64,000 bases of DNA, from assembly GCA_940671915.1 (NCBI GenBank), contig CALNVZ010000174.1, positions 72,500,469 through 72,564,468 on the forward strand, read 5' to 3'. Below are positions 1 to 10,779 of the stretch, piece by piece (position 1 is the stretch's first letter; each line of letters opens with the position of its first letter). The translations under genes were made by a program, and so were the position numbers. The notes below the pieces were generated by a model. It searched no databases. It was not told the DNA's origin and worked only from the letters and a program-made list of their open reading frames with translations. Origin of the DNA: Paracentrotus lividus (taxonomy: Eukaryota > Echinodermata > Echinoidea > Camarodonta > Echinidae).

Positions 1-439
1 TCCGATCTCGTTGGCTTTTCCAGCATGTTTGCAGGTTCCATTGTTTAATGAATTGGAAATTATTATGAAGGATGAATATCTCGTCAAAGAGTACCAGTAT
101 GGCTTGATAAATCCCAAATGATGATTCATTTTTGGTCTTACACCAGCTGATTGTAGTGTAATGCAATTGTGGATCGGGGGGGGGGGTGGGGCTGGCGGCC
201 CCGCCCCCTAAACTCGCAATTATGATACAAGTAAATTGATATAGAAAAAGCAAAATTAGGATGGATAACCAATTCAAAAGAATAAACTTGCTCCCCATTA
301 ATGCTATTTGGATAATGAAGACATATTTGTTTGTTTGTTGTTTTGTTTTGTTTGTTTGTTTTGTTTTTTATATATTCAACAGTCCATTATTATTATCATT
401 ATAAATATTCATTTTTCTGCTTGCTTTTCTATATGCCAG

Positions 440-535
440 TCGTATGGGTTTCGAGCTGATGGAAGAAGAAAAACCCATTATTACCACGAGACCAGTATTG
501 GTATCTCTGTCGGGCTACTCTTAGCAGCAATCCAG
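440..535 (+). CDS. IYD: IYD penultimate coding exon
   Basis: This is a 96-bp exon of 32 codons in phase 0. The acceptor is tatgccag before 440 and the donor is gtaag from 536. It encodes the basic loop and HYY motif followed by the hydrophobic helix leading into the C-terminal strand. The ORF open upstream of 440 back to 308 is intron: it is T-rich and low-complexity, and the alignment to the family stops exactly at the AG. Confidence 0.88.
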
Positions 536-1102
536 GTAAGAAATTATCAGTGCTGTAAGTATTTCAAACATGGAAATAGAAGTAGGCAGTATTATCTGAC
601 AAAGTGTTTATCATGGATTTATTTGTTTATGAAAATAGCTACCTGTATTCAACAAAAAATTATAGATAATTTCAAAAATCAATTCATCTGGTGGCTGCCT
701 TACTGACTTCGTGTAAAGAAATGTATATACGTAAAGATTTTTTCTTAAAGGAAAATACAAGTGTTAGTGTTTCAAGAAAACATAATATTATTATAAGAAA
801 ACCTAATATGCTGGGATTGTTTTTAATTTCATATTTTAATTGTACAGCAATTTTTTCACTACATGGTTTTTGTTTTTGTTTTTGTTTTTTGTTGTTGTTG
901 TTTTATAACACATTCATAGAAAGCTGGTCTGGTGACACTGACAAGTACTCCCATGAATGCTGGTCCCAAACTCCGTGCTTTGCTAGATCGACCGGTCAAC
1001 GAGAAGGTCCTGGTCCTTCTGCCCGTTGGCTTCCCGGCTAAAGATGCCACCGTGCCGGACTTCAAACGCAAACCAATTGAAGAGATCCTGATCGTCAAAT
1101 AA
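440..1102 (+). CDS. IYD: Iodotyrosine deiodinase, last two coding exons (5' part outside window)
   Basis: The two exons join in phase 0 into 92 residues matching the C-terminus of iodotyrosine deiodinase, the FMN-dependent nitroreductase-fold enzyme that removes iodide from mono- and diiodotyrosine. Exon one reads [15 protein letters not shown] then a helix ending in GLLLAAIQ. Exon two continues [16 protein letters not shown], then [13 protein letters not shown], and ends [16 protein letters not shown] before a TAA stop. From memory, the vertebrate protein has YGF...KKKVHYY, GILLAALQ, AGLVT, TTPLNCGP, LLPVGYP and VPDLKRKP in the same order, so the family call is strong. The N-terminal membrane anchor and the first FMN-contact region are not in the window. 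The gene runs toward the homeobox gene, which is transcribed on the opposite strand. Confidence 0.9.
920..1102 (+). CDS. IYD: IYD last coding exon
   Basis: The acceptor AG lies at 918-919, after a T-rich tract. There are 60 codons and a TAA at 1100-1102. It carries the [17 protein letters not shown] segment and the [10 protein letters not shown] strand of the nitroreductase fold. The frame differs from the ATG-initiated ORFs that overlap here, and only this frame matches the family. Confidence 0.9.
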   Translation, partial: KAGLVTLTSTPMNAGPKLRALLDRPVNEKVLVLLPVGFPAKDATVPDFKRKPIEEILIVK

Positions 1103-1265
1103 AACGAAAAATATGATCAAACAATTCACGTGAAGTCTGTAAAATAGTTTTCAGAACATTGTGTTAGGATTAAGATAATTGTTCGCAATGTAAATATGAT
1201 TGCATATTACATGATATGAGGCCTAGTAGAAAACATCAAGTGTGTTCAAATTGCATGCTCTGGAT
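1103..1265 (+). other. Probable IYD 3' UTR and downstream DNA
   Basis: AT-rich sequence without an ORF lies between the IYD stop and the first inverted-repeat element. An AATAAA overlaps the stop codon (1098-1103), too early to be a likely polyadenylation signal. No better signal was singled out. Confidence 0.35.
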
Positions 1266-1510
1266 AGTTCACCCTGGAATTTTATTGATTTAAAAAAATG
1301 CAGAAAAATAAGAAAAAAATATTAGTGAAAATTTGAAGAAATTTGACCCAAAAAATAGTGAAGTTATGAATTTTTAGAGTTTTCATTCTGTGACGTCACG
1401 TGCGAGCAGTTCTCCCATGTGTTGTGTATGCAGATTCCATAAATTTGTCTTTTTTTTCACGGTTCTTGATAAAGGAATAGGTTAATTTGATAGAGGCATA
1501 TTTATGGGTT

Positions 1511-1914
1511 CTAGGACAATTACCCCCTGGACAATTACTACCCGGACAATTACTCCCCGAACGCGACAATTACCCGAACCCACCGACATACGGACAATTT
1601 CCGGACAACCCCGGAACCGGAGGCAAATTACCCCCGGAGGACAATTACCCCGCGGACAATTACCCCCGGACAATTACCCCCGGAATAATTACCCCCGGAC
1701 ATACCCCCGGATAATTACCCCGCAGACATTATACCCCCGGACAATTTACCGCCCGGACAATTACCCCCGAGGACAATTACCCCCGGACAATTACCCGGAC
1801 AATTACCCCGGAGGACAATTACCCCCGAGGACAATTACCCCAGGACAATTACCCCCGACAATTACCCCGGACACAATATCCCCGTAGCAATAACCCTCGG
1901 ACAATTACCCCCTC
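1511..1914. repeat. Minisatellite, 14-16-bp unit GGACAATTACCCCC
   Basis: About 25 tandem units of GGACAATTACCCCC, some with GA or CGGA inserted, run through this stretch. Units vary by one to three bases, so frames drift and any ORF across them (GQLPP, TITPR and DNYPR repeats) is a translation of the satellite. The same unit recurs inverted at 3613-3749, which places both arrays inside the arms of one TIR element. Confidence 0.92.
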
Positions 1915-2363
1915 ACAGGCATTGATGTTGGAATCAAAGCGGCGCCCATTGTGAGTCTCGCCCGATGTCGCAGGTTATCGAATTATTGTCTACTTGATCT
2001 TATCTTAATGACTTTCTATTACTCTTCCTCTATTATATTTCCTTTTCCTTTTCTCTTTCTCTCTCTCATTTTCTTCTCTTTTTTTTTTCCTTGTTTTCCC
2101 TTTTTCCCTTTTCGCCTACTGCGCCTATGCATCAGAAAATATGTAAACTAGCCCTCGTATTTCCTTTTGTTTTCATGAGGAAAAAAAATAAACATTCATA
2201 AAAGGAGACGATTTATACACAAATAATCACAATTGTTGAATAATCTCTGATCATCTCTGATTCCGACTGATCTTATTTTAATTTATTTTTGTTTCGCCTG
2301 ACCGAAGTTCGGCAGAGACCTAGTAATCACTTTTCCTGTTAGTCCTGTTGGTCTGTTAAGAAA

Positions 2364-2868
2364 ATGTCAAAGTTTTAGTTTTGTTTAACACTTGCTCTCA
2401 TTTCTTTATTTCTGCATCATTTTGTGTTAACACTTAGTACAACTCATACTTAGGTAATACCAAATATGTGTTTATAAGGATGATGGGGTCAAGGGTCATC
2501 TAGGGGTCAAAAGGTCAAATGATAATAGGCCATGCATGCTACAAAAATGTTAAAGTTTTTGTTTAACTTGCTCTCATTTCTTTATTTCTCCATCAATTGT
2601 GTTCACACTTCGTACAAATAATTCTTGGGTAATACCACATGTGTGTTGATGTTGGATGATGAGATCAAAGGTCATATAGGGGTCAAAAGGTCAACTTAAA
2701 TGTCGCTTTTCTTAAACTTTTTGTTTAACTAAATTTCACTCATTTTTTTATAGGCATCAGTTTTGTTCACCTCTGGTATAGATTATCCTTGGTTAATACC
2801 ACTTGTGCGTTGATAAGAATGATGAGGTCCAAGGTCATATAGGGGTCAAAAGGTCAACTTAAAGGCCA
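2364..2868. repeat. Three diverged tandem copies of a ~160-bp unit with GGTCA motifs
   Basis: The copies begin near 2364, 2548 and 2708. Each has a tttgtttaac...ctcattt start, a gtgtt(a/c)ac block, ggtaatacca, and ends with tca(t/-)(c/a)taggggtcaaaaggtca. The last block pairs GGGTCA and AGGTCA two bases apart, the shape of a nuclear-receptor direct repeat, with another AAGGTCA just upstream. This is most simply transposon-internal repeat structure. Confidence 0.7.
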
Positions 2869-2915
2869 AGAGATCATATTGCGTGTTTTATTGATAGCGA
2901 AATCAGGCAAGACTC

Positions 2916-2931
2916 GTGGTTCGCGAACCAC
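2916..2931. repeat. Perfect 16-bp palindrome
   Basis: The sequence gtggttcgcgaaccac is its own reverse complement. It sits inside the nested element. No function is known to me. Confidence 0.6.
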
Positions 2932-2998
2932 ATTGTTTTGTTAATTTCACGAAAATCAGGTAAATAGATGAAACCATGGTCTGAACCCATAATTTCTA

Positions 2999-3192
2999 AG
3001 GGCGGCAATAAGGCCATAATTAATAACTCCTTTAATTTAACAAATAAAGTGAAAATATAAACTAAAGCCCAATATAAATTTATGCAAAAATAAGATTAAT
3101 CGTAAAATTAAATATCATACATAAGTTATTTTTCACTTTATTTGTTAAATTATGGAGTCATTAATAATTGATTATTATGGCCCTGATGACCG
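2999..3192. mobile_element. Small fold-back (MITE-like) element
   Basis: The left arm (gggcggcaataaggccataa to tttaacaaataaagtgaaaa, about 2999-3054) pairs with the right arm (about 3130-3192) read on the other strand, with small gaps. About 75 bp of AT-rich spacer lies between. There is no ORF. Confidence 0.55.
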
Positions 3193-3370
3193 CCCATGGA
3201 TTTTTGCAGAATCCACCGTCGGGAATATGAGGGCCAGTTTACATATTTCTGATGCATATATGCGTATATAAACGGGGGGGGGGGGAGGCTTGGGGCGCAA
3301 GCCCCCCCCCCATGTTTTTCATGGCGCAAAAAGCGCTGCTGAACAAACAAAAAAGGGGAAAGGAGGGGGT

Positions 3371-3447
3371 TGGATGTTGTGTGGTCGAATGGATAAGTCG
3401 CGGACTGACGATCACAAGGTACGGCGTTCGAATCCCCTCATTCCACT
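3371..3447 (+). ncRNA. tRNA-like head of a SINE
   Basis: The sequence contains an A-box-like tggtcgaatgg (3383-3393) and a B-box gttcgaatccc (3426-3436) at tRNA spacing. The ends pair only weakly (tgga with ttcca). There is no CCA, the anticodon arm is poor, and the copy lies inside a transposon-rich block. A tRNA-derived SINE fragment is more likely than a working tRNA gene. Confidence 0.45.
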
Positions 3448-3612
3448 AATGTCCTTTGGTAAGATATTAATCTACAATTTGCCAGACTTGACTCAAGCAA
3501 TTAAGGTAAATGGGTACCGGTAGGAAGAAATTCCTTGAATGCTCTAAAGCGCCCTTTATTAGGGCAGCTTTGGCTATTGCCGGGCAATACTACTAGCTGC
3601 GCCACTGAATAG

Positions 3613-3749
3613 TTGTAATTGTCCTCGGGGGGTAATTGTCCTCGGGGGGTAATTGTCCGGGGGTAATTGTCCGGGGGGTACTTGTCCTCGGGGGTAATTG
3701 TCCGGGGGGTAATTGTCGGGGGTAATTGTCCGGGGGGTAATTGTCCTGA
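3613..3749. repeat. Inverted partner of the GGACAATTACCCCC minisatellite
   Basis: About nine units of GGGGGTAATTGTCC, some carrying an extra TC or CG, run here. They are the reverse complement of the array at 1511-1914 and sit at the matching position in the right arm of the outer TIR element. Confidence 0.9.
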
Positions 3750-4434
3750 TACGTATTTATGAACATAGGTTTCTTGATATATCGACCGCACAGGTAAAAT
3801 AGATAATATTTTTTTGAAAAAATGACATTTTATGGAATTTACATTACATAACACATTATGTGACGTCACATAATCAAATCTTAAAATATTCATAACTTCA
3901 TTATTTTTTGTTCGATTTTCTTGAAACCTTCACCCATATTTTAGTTTATTTTTCTGCATTTTTGAAAATCAATTTAAACCCAGGGTGAACTTCCCCTTTA
4001 ACATTTATTATTCATCATTTGGTATGGTTTGATATAAATATGAGTGCTATCTCTATTTGACTTTTCTTGTAATTTTGCGCTCAAAATAACCGACCAAAAT
4101 TTCAACAGGTTGCTGAAATACTCTTCAAAATAATCTTTGACAGAGCCCTAATGGCTCTGATCTTTGAGAATAAAGAGCGCCATCTAAGGGAAGAACCAGG
4201 CCAATCAACCAACCAGAGTCTCGGGCATTTTTTTTTTTTTAGTAAACCTACCAATTGTGTGCGACGTATTGTATCGCTTTAATTCATTATCAATACATAA
4301 AATTTATCAGATTTTTGTACTTTTTGAATACCAAATTCCTAAAGTAACTTCTTTAAATTAGTATAAAAATGGTCTTTATATTGTTGATGAATGGAATGTT
4401 TAGAGCACTCAGACTGCCTCGTCACTTTCGCAGA

Positions 4435-4435
<1 letters not shown>

Positions 4436-4465
<30 letters not shown>

Positions 4466-4736
4466 AAGAAGAAGAAGAAGAAGAAGAAGAAGAAGAAGAA
4501 GAAGAAGAAGAAGAAGAAGAAGAAGAAGAAGAAGAAGAAGAAGAAGAAGAAGAAGAAGAAGAAGAAGAAGAAGAAGAAGAAGAAGAAGAAGAAGAAGAAG
4601 AAGAAGAAGAAGAAGAAGAAGAAGAAGAAGAAGAAGAAGAAGAAGAAGAAGAAGAAGAAGAAGAAGAAGAAGAAGAAGAAGAAGAAGAAGAAGAAGAAGA
4701 AGAAGAAGAAGAAGAAGAAGAAGAAGAAGAAGAAGA
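4436..4736. repeat. (GAA)n trinucleotide tract, about 100 uninterrupted units
   Basis: A pure AAG/GAA repeat of about 300 bp begins after gcagat and ends at aatggtgg, with no interruption seen. It reads as poly-K on the plus strand and poly-L or poly-S on the minus strand; none of these is a gene. GAA/TTC tracts of this length can form triplex DNA and expand, as in the human FXN intron. The printed length may be affected by assembly. Confidence 0.97.
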
Positions 4737-4852
4737 ATGGTGGGTTCTTCTAGAGCGCACAGATAACTATTTTGATAATCAAATATTAGAAATAAGGTCA
4801 AAAATATATTCCTGAATTAATAACCAATCTACCTCCCTTTTACAAAAGCCTA

Positions 4853-5826
4853 GGGTACATGCAGGTAATATGGACCCCCTAAGCTCATTTGCATAAAATT
4901 ACGAAATGACACACAGTCTAATCTTTGTTTATATGAATCAATAACTACTGCTCTAACTTTTATTGTGAAGAAAAACAATTATCACCAACCCCCCTGTCTG
5001 CAATATTCAAATGTTGACGTCATTACCAAAGTGCCCATATTACCTGCATGTGCAGGTAATATGGGACATGTATTTAATGTACGTTTTAAAAACTACAATT
5101 ACTCTACCATGTCTGGAATTTGCTTAAAATGTTGAAAATCATTAACTTTAAGATATAATTTGAAATTATAAGACCCTTCAGTAAAACCTTTGACTATATA
5201 TTTCATTGTTATGTATTTTGTATATTATTTCTTTTTTTAATATTATTTTAATATTATTTTCATTATACAAGTCAATATAGGCCTACAATAAGTTATTTAT
5301 ATTAATTATATACTGTGAATATACCCTAAAAAATCGTAGCGAAGAGATTGATGCCTCATCCCAATACAAAGTACCAGAATCATTTCCGCCATTTTGGATG
5401 TCCGATATTACCTGCACTAATGTTGCTGTGTCAGGCAAGCATTTAATGCAACATTGCACCCCTTCACTAAAACAAATTGACCTGTACACGCTAGTATGAT
5501 CAAAATGAAACTATAAGCTTACTAAATATACAAAACAATTGAGGTTACCCCCTCAAACACTCTTTCACCATTACATTCTGTGAAATATCAAATTTTACAT
5601 CAGGGTAAAAAAATGCCGTAAGTTTTACCTACCTTTTTGGTTTTCAGCAATTTTCTCAGAGAAATTTCGGCATTAGATGCTCTCACGACGATATATTTAC
5701 GTATACAGTTCATATGAACAACATTATGGTGCTCACACCGGTTATCGGTCACCGGTCGACGGTCACGACATGATTTGCTTCAGGTGTCCCATATTACCTG
5801 CTGTCCCATATTACCTGCATGTACCC
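4853..5826. mobile_element. TIR element with CCCATATTACCTGCA motif repeats, TA target site
   Basis: The left end gggtacatgcaggtaatatg is matched inverted at the right end, and both ends abut TA. The core motif CCCATATTACCTGCA, or a close variant, occurs six times: at both termini, as a near-perfect hairpin (5034-5065), at about 5404, and doubled near the right end. There is no ORF of transposase length. Clustered copies of a terminal motif suggest transposase-binding sites in a non-autonomous element. Confidence 0.7.
5034..5065. repeat. Internal hairpin, 15-bp arms with 2-bp loop
   Basis: Cccatattacctgca (5034-5048) is followed by tg and then the exact reverse complement tgcaggtaatatggg (5051-5065). 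Both arms equal the terminal motif of the surrounding element. Confidence 0.85.
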
Positions 5827-5829
5827 TAT

Positions 5830-6924
5830 TACATGTACATTTCCAGTCTAGTCTCCATTCTAGAGATATTTAGATTACGAGATTTTTTGTATGTTTTTGA
5901 ATTATAACCATGCATGTTTTGTGTTGTTGTTTTGTTTTGCTTTGTTGTTGTTTGCCGCAACAACAAAGTTTCAACTCGGTTTTTGTGTCTTAACGGAATG
6001 TGTATAATGGCTAAATTTATCGTCTATAGTTTCTAAAAACAAAAAACCTAGATGAGGAGTTAAAATCACGTGTATATCAGATAAACTGTTGATAACAATG
6101 TACATAAGGCATTTTCAAATATGTAATTTTCTAGTTTTAATTATATTTTAGTGATTGTTTGTATTTTGTTTTATCATTAATTTACTCATTTTTCTTGTAC
6201 ATTAACTGGCAAAAAACCCAACAAAATATGCTCTGAATCAAGCAACTTGTTAATGAATAGCGCCACCTCCGGTCAAAAGTAATAATACTGTCGTCTTGAC
6301 TTTTTTTTTTTTTTTTACTTCATTAAAATAAAGTAAGGAAAGCAACGAAGCCTCGTACATATGATTTATTTATATCGTTTACGTGCTTATTTCATTGCAA
6401 ACAGTAGACGAAACATGAGATTTCATCAAATTATTGATGAATTTGTTGATTATTTTTTTAATGTAAGATTTTATGTTATTTTTTTTAATAATTATATGTA
6501 ATTTTTCTATATGTTCTTTATATTTTTTTTGGTTAAAGCTGTTAATTATTTCCATGCATGCCCTGTACATTATTCTGAATAATAAAAATATAAAAAAGTA
6601 TCCTGTGTATGTACATGTCTTTATTTATTGAACAATAAATAATAAAACGCAAGTTTATTTTGATAAATATCAAATCACAATTAGATAATATATGATTCTG
6701 CTTGGCAAATATCATGATCAAATAAACTCGACAGTAGATTGTACGACTTAATATATGTTTTTTTTTTTCTTTTGAGATTATTGCTGACCGAACAATCTAG
6801 ATAATGGAAAGAAAGGAAAGATGAAACGGTGTAACAGATTTATTTATATATTTCTATTGTTCATAAAATATTATTTGTATTACATACAAAGTACTTAGAA
6901 CCTCAAAGTCATTCATCAATACCA

Positions 6925-6979
<55 letters not shown>

Positions 6980-9900
6980 CGTATGCGCACGATAGTATGA
7001 TTGCTTCAGCTAGAATTTAGCTCACATAGTTTCTCATTATGATGTATTATTATTTCATCATTTGAATCATCATCATTTTGTAAGAGAACTAAATGAGTAT
7101 TGAATTTATTTGAATTCAAAATTAAATATACGAGTAAAATCCCAGTAAGAGCAATTACTTATTTTATTTATACGTCTCGTTATGCTAGCAGGACAGTATT
7201 ATTTCAACGACCCTATTGTTCTTACTGGTGACTCACACTTTTATTCAACGTGATTTTACTATTTTCCATGAATAGAATTAAATCAAATTCAACTTTTGAA
7301 TATAATTCACTTGATGTAATTTGTTTATCCGGTAAAACAGCTTTTTAGTGAATGCGCCCTTGTCAATCTCGTCAAAAGTTGTACAGGTTATTTTTGACAG
7401 CATTCAATTCCACGTCATTATATTATTCGAGTCTATCAAAATCTTTTTTCGCAGGCTATTAGTGAGGACGTCCCTGGCGCCTGTACATCTAACCCCATAA
7501 TCGCTTCCCTACCATGTTTCTTTTCTTCTTTTTTTAAAGAGAGAAGTTTGATATTTCTGTAAATGTTGCTTTTCATGTATCTTTGTGAGGGGATGATAAA
7601 CCCAGACTTGTAAAGGAGACAACATAAGGCGCCATGATCCGCATCTATTCTCATATAAACCAGTCTGTGAATATAGGTCTGCGAAGGACTTTCACACCTT
7701 GGCGTTATTGATAGGGTAGATATACTCCAAACTCCATCGCTCTCTATTCTTCTAGGGGTGCTAAGATCATCAATTGAGGTTGGTAGTGGTCCTTGGGACT
7801 GATAGAAACTTGCTTGAATAACAATTATAATTCATCTGAATTTTTCTAAAGGTAGACCGTATGGGGATGGGTGGACTACTCCTCCCGTCCACTTAAGATG
7901 TAGTTATGATCGAATTGTTCTTTGATGTTATGATGTGGTATACCTCAAAGTTATAAGAACTCATAATGTGATGTTTTATTTATGCGATTGAGCTTCATGG
8001 GAAATTAGACAAATTATGTGTTTTAAAGACTATAATTGGGGTAATTTAGCATATACCATTTCCTATGCGATGCCCCTATACCCTCCGAGCAAAATAAACG
8101 TGTTATACAGGTGGTTCTGCAGTGACGTTAAAACTTGATTCGTCCATTTGATATCTACAACTGCTCGAATTAAGCTCCAATATAACCACAAATTTTTAAG
8201 CCGATGATTGTAATGAGCAATTTGGTTTGATCAAGCTAACCATTCAGTGAGAAAAAAAGAAGATATTTCTATTTGACACTAGTACAAAAATAGGGTTCAC
8301 TTTGGCGATCTATACGAGACCTATAGAAAGTCTTCCAAGGGGCTTCGTCAAATGGATCTGAAGTCATCAAAATGTTATTTACTTTGTATCGCTTTCATTG
8401 GTTTGCTTTTAATGATTGCTCGTACTTAGCCCGTCCGTTTCACGCCTCACATTCCCATATCTGATAATAGTCATTAATTCGACAATCGCTACTCGACTGT
8501 CATTTTCCTTTTCTTGGACTGCTCACCAATCCCATCTCTAATGACTGCTTAATTATCAGCTGACAAGGGGGCAGGACAGTGGTAACAATGACCATTTTCT
8601 TCTTTTCCTCTCCGTCTTGAGGTTGTACTGAATTCATCGAAGACCTCCCACACTAAACCGTATTTGGGTTGAGCCTGTGAGTATATTGACAGGTAAGTGG
8701 GAAGGAGATTGACTGACACCAAGCACTTACAAAAGGTTCCAGAAAAAGAAGTCATAAGGACCTTTTAATAGCATCTCCCAAAATTATCCAAATGGCTTAT
8801 ACCATGGACCATGGACAATCAACTCTCCCTCCTTTTCCTTCCCCCTGTCTGATTTTTCTTTGAGAAAACTACTAAAACTTTTTTTCCTATTACCTTTACA
8901 GAAGCTGTCTCGCAACTGATAATCGATGAGCTATTGTAGTTGTTGTTGTAGGTAAAAGTGTATTATGGAGTCGGGTTAATAAGGGAATGAAAGGAGTAAG
9001 ATCCCTTCTGAATGAGATCGAGCTAGAAGATGGGTTGGCTGGTGATTAGTGGCACTGCAGGATTCTATTCAAAGCAAAGCCATTTGTAAAGGTGTGCATT
9101 ATCGTTGAATTGACCAGCCACGCAAGACCCTTTTCTCCTCGACCGTCCATCATGACAGCTTTAATTAGTCTTCCCTCTAAATTGGCGGATAACATTTTGT
9201 TCATTTGGCAGCCAGCTTGGGGATGAAGTTTGTTAAGAAGTGAAAAGAGTTTGAGAAAAGAGGCAGTGATAGATTAAGTCTTGAGTGACATATCACAAGC
9301 CAAGTACATCAGTTCTAAACTTCAAACAGAACAGAAGGACAAATATCGGTAGCAGTGCGTCCCTATCATCATATTGATATTGTTTAAATCTTACTCGCAA
9401 AATTTAAATGCAAATGTTTATAGCCCTTTAACACCGCATTAATTCATCTCCATAGCCTCTATGATTATAGAAATTTTGATTTATTTAGAGAAATCCACTA
9501 CACTAAATCTAAAATAGTGAAATCATATTTTTATTTGAGAAAGGCTGAAAATCCCTTTCACATACCCCCAGTGTTGATGTATCAGTTTAAATTCGTTTAT
9601 CACCATTTATTGACTTAGTTGTCATTTTTATATTTGATCTAAACAACCTCGGATGCTTTTGTTCACCTAAACATGTCGGCAATATGCCTGGTGATACCAA
9701 ACTACATTTATTTTCATATGCAGTAATATATGCAGTTATTACAGCAACACAGATGAATTAAACTAAAGCGAGTGAGACAGAGAGAGAGAGAGAGGGAGAG
9801 AGAAATATATTGGTTTTAATTTGATACTATTTATATACATAGCATTTCAAAAGATTTCATATCTGATTAATTTTTGCCCCCGACTGTACCATTTCTTTTT

Positions 9901-10074
9901 TATATACAAGGGGGCGCATCCCTTTTGGATTCCACGTCATTTGCTCAAGCGACAATTGCACCGCGGTAAATTCCATATGACAGCCCTCGAGAGCAAGTTA
10001 TACATTATATTTTTTTTTACCAATGTATGTATAGAATTTATATATACAGAATAAAATACAAAAGAAAAAAAATG
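5830..10074. other. Gene-free AT-rich intergenic stretch
   Basis: No ORF here resembles a known protein, and the longest are under 75 codons. It holds a 48-base A run (6929-6976), a (GA)n tract (about 9779-9802) and long stretches of unique DNA. The parts at 7.4-8.2 kb and 8.3-9.4 kb are less repetitive and could hold regulatory DNA, but nothing in the sequence proves it. Confidence 0.4.
6929..6976. repeat. Poly-A run, 48 bases
   Basis: An uninterrupted run of A follows accattgt. It may be the tail of an old retroposed copy inserted in plus orientation, but no source sequence was recognised upstream. Confidence 0.7.
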
Positions 10075-10077
10075 GAG

Positions 10078-10270
10078 ATATAACATCAGCTTGCTCGTTG
10101 TCTCAATATGCATGAGACTATGCACAAAACCGTTTTGTCGAAAAATGAAAAAAAAAAAAAAAAAAACTTTAAAAGAAATCATAACCTCGTTATTGTCATC
10201 CGATTTTTTGAACGATTTTTTAAATAAATGTTGTACTTGTTATATTTTACTTGGCGACCACCTGAATCCG
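10078..10270 (+). repeat. Copy 1 of an interspersed repeat with 'cagcttgctc...gcatgagacta'
   Basis: The head acatcagcttgctcgttg and tgcatgagactatgc recur at 11,223-11,265 in the same orientation and, inverted, near 10,980-11,025. Downstream blocks (gttatt, ccgat, ttgtactt) also match copy 3. No coding potential. Confidence 0.55.
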
Positions 10271-10779
10271 CCAAAATAAAATATAACAAGTATGTCATGA
10301 ATGCAGTTGCTCAATGATATTATTTGACATCAATGTTTTGAGCTCAAGCATACTGAAAAAGATTCATTGACCTAAGAACACCAAAATACTTCGAGATATC
10401 TGATTCCAAAACAAGAAATGTGGATTGCTTGCGTTTGAAGATTTGCTCAAGGTGATATGATCATAAATTCAACAGACTTTAAGTAAGTCTTGTAATTGTT
10501 ATTATATTGAGAGATTGTAATGATTAGCTGCCAAAAGCGTCATTTCTTATAACGCGTTGTTGTTGTTATTGTTTTGTCATGAGCTCTCTATTAAACAAGT
10601 CATAATAATTTCAATTAGAATTTGTTTTCAAAATTACAGCTGGACTTATATAGATTCAATAATATGAATTACAGTGGTGCCTTATGAAACAATCTAACTC
10701 TTTAAGAAGCAAAGAGGCGTGAATCCAATATTTTATGCATGTTTAATCTTTGTGGAAATTAGAATTTTACTGTCAGATC

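Larger units (their letters stand above)
2117..3264. mobile_element. Nested TIR element, about 1.15 kb
   Basis: The segment at 2117-2163 (cgcctatgcatcagaaaata, then tgtaaact and gccctcgtattt) is repeated inverted at 3221-3264, with a few mismatches over about 43 bp. The interior holds three diverged tandem copies of a ~160-bp unit and a small fold-back near 3.1 kb, and no coding potential. It lies inside the larger element at 1266-4001, so it is probably a later insertion. Confidence 0.6.
1266..4001. mobile_element. Composite TIR element with subterminal minisatellites
   Basis: The ends are inverted copies. From 1266 the sequence runs agttcaccctgg, then a tgcagaaaaataag block, a gaagttatgaat block, and a gtgacgtcac palindrome near 1391. 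Reading inward on the other strand from about 3990 gives the same order of blocks, with tgtgacgtcaca near 3861. Each arm then enters a GGACAATTACCCCC minisatellite, again in inverted orientation. The right end finishes in aggggaagttcaccc at TTAA (3998-4001); the left TTAA end is not clear. No transposase ORF is visible, so this is a non-autonomous DNA element. A second inverted-repeat element (2117-3264) is nested inside. Confidence 0.7.

Noticed and set aside
1504-1887. ORF with GQLPP/TITPR/DNYPR repeats, resembling a Pro-rich repeat protein
   Set aside because: It is the translation of the GGACAATTACCCCC minisatellite; unit lengths vary so all frames are affected, and the inverted array at 3.6 kb gives the same peptide on the other strand.
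1511-1914. Regularly spaced repeats that could suggest a CRISPR array
   Set aside because: Units are contiguous with no unique spacers, and the DNA is eukaryotic.
3371-3447. A working tRNA gene
   Set aside because: A and B boxes are present but acceptor pairing and the anticodon arm are poor; a SINE head fits better.
4391-4801. Poly-Lys, poly-Leu and poly-Ser ORFs
   Set aside because: All are readings of the pure GAA tract.
7436-8755. Minus-strand ORFs of 68-72 residues in the 7.4-8.8 kb unique region
   Set aside because: No family match, no splice context and no codon-use signal; chance ORFs.
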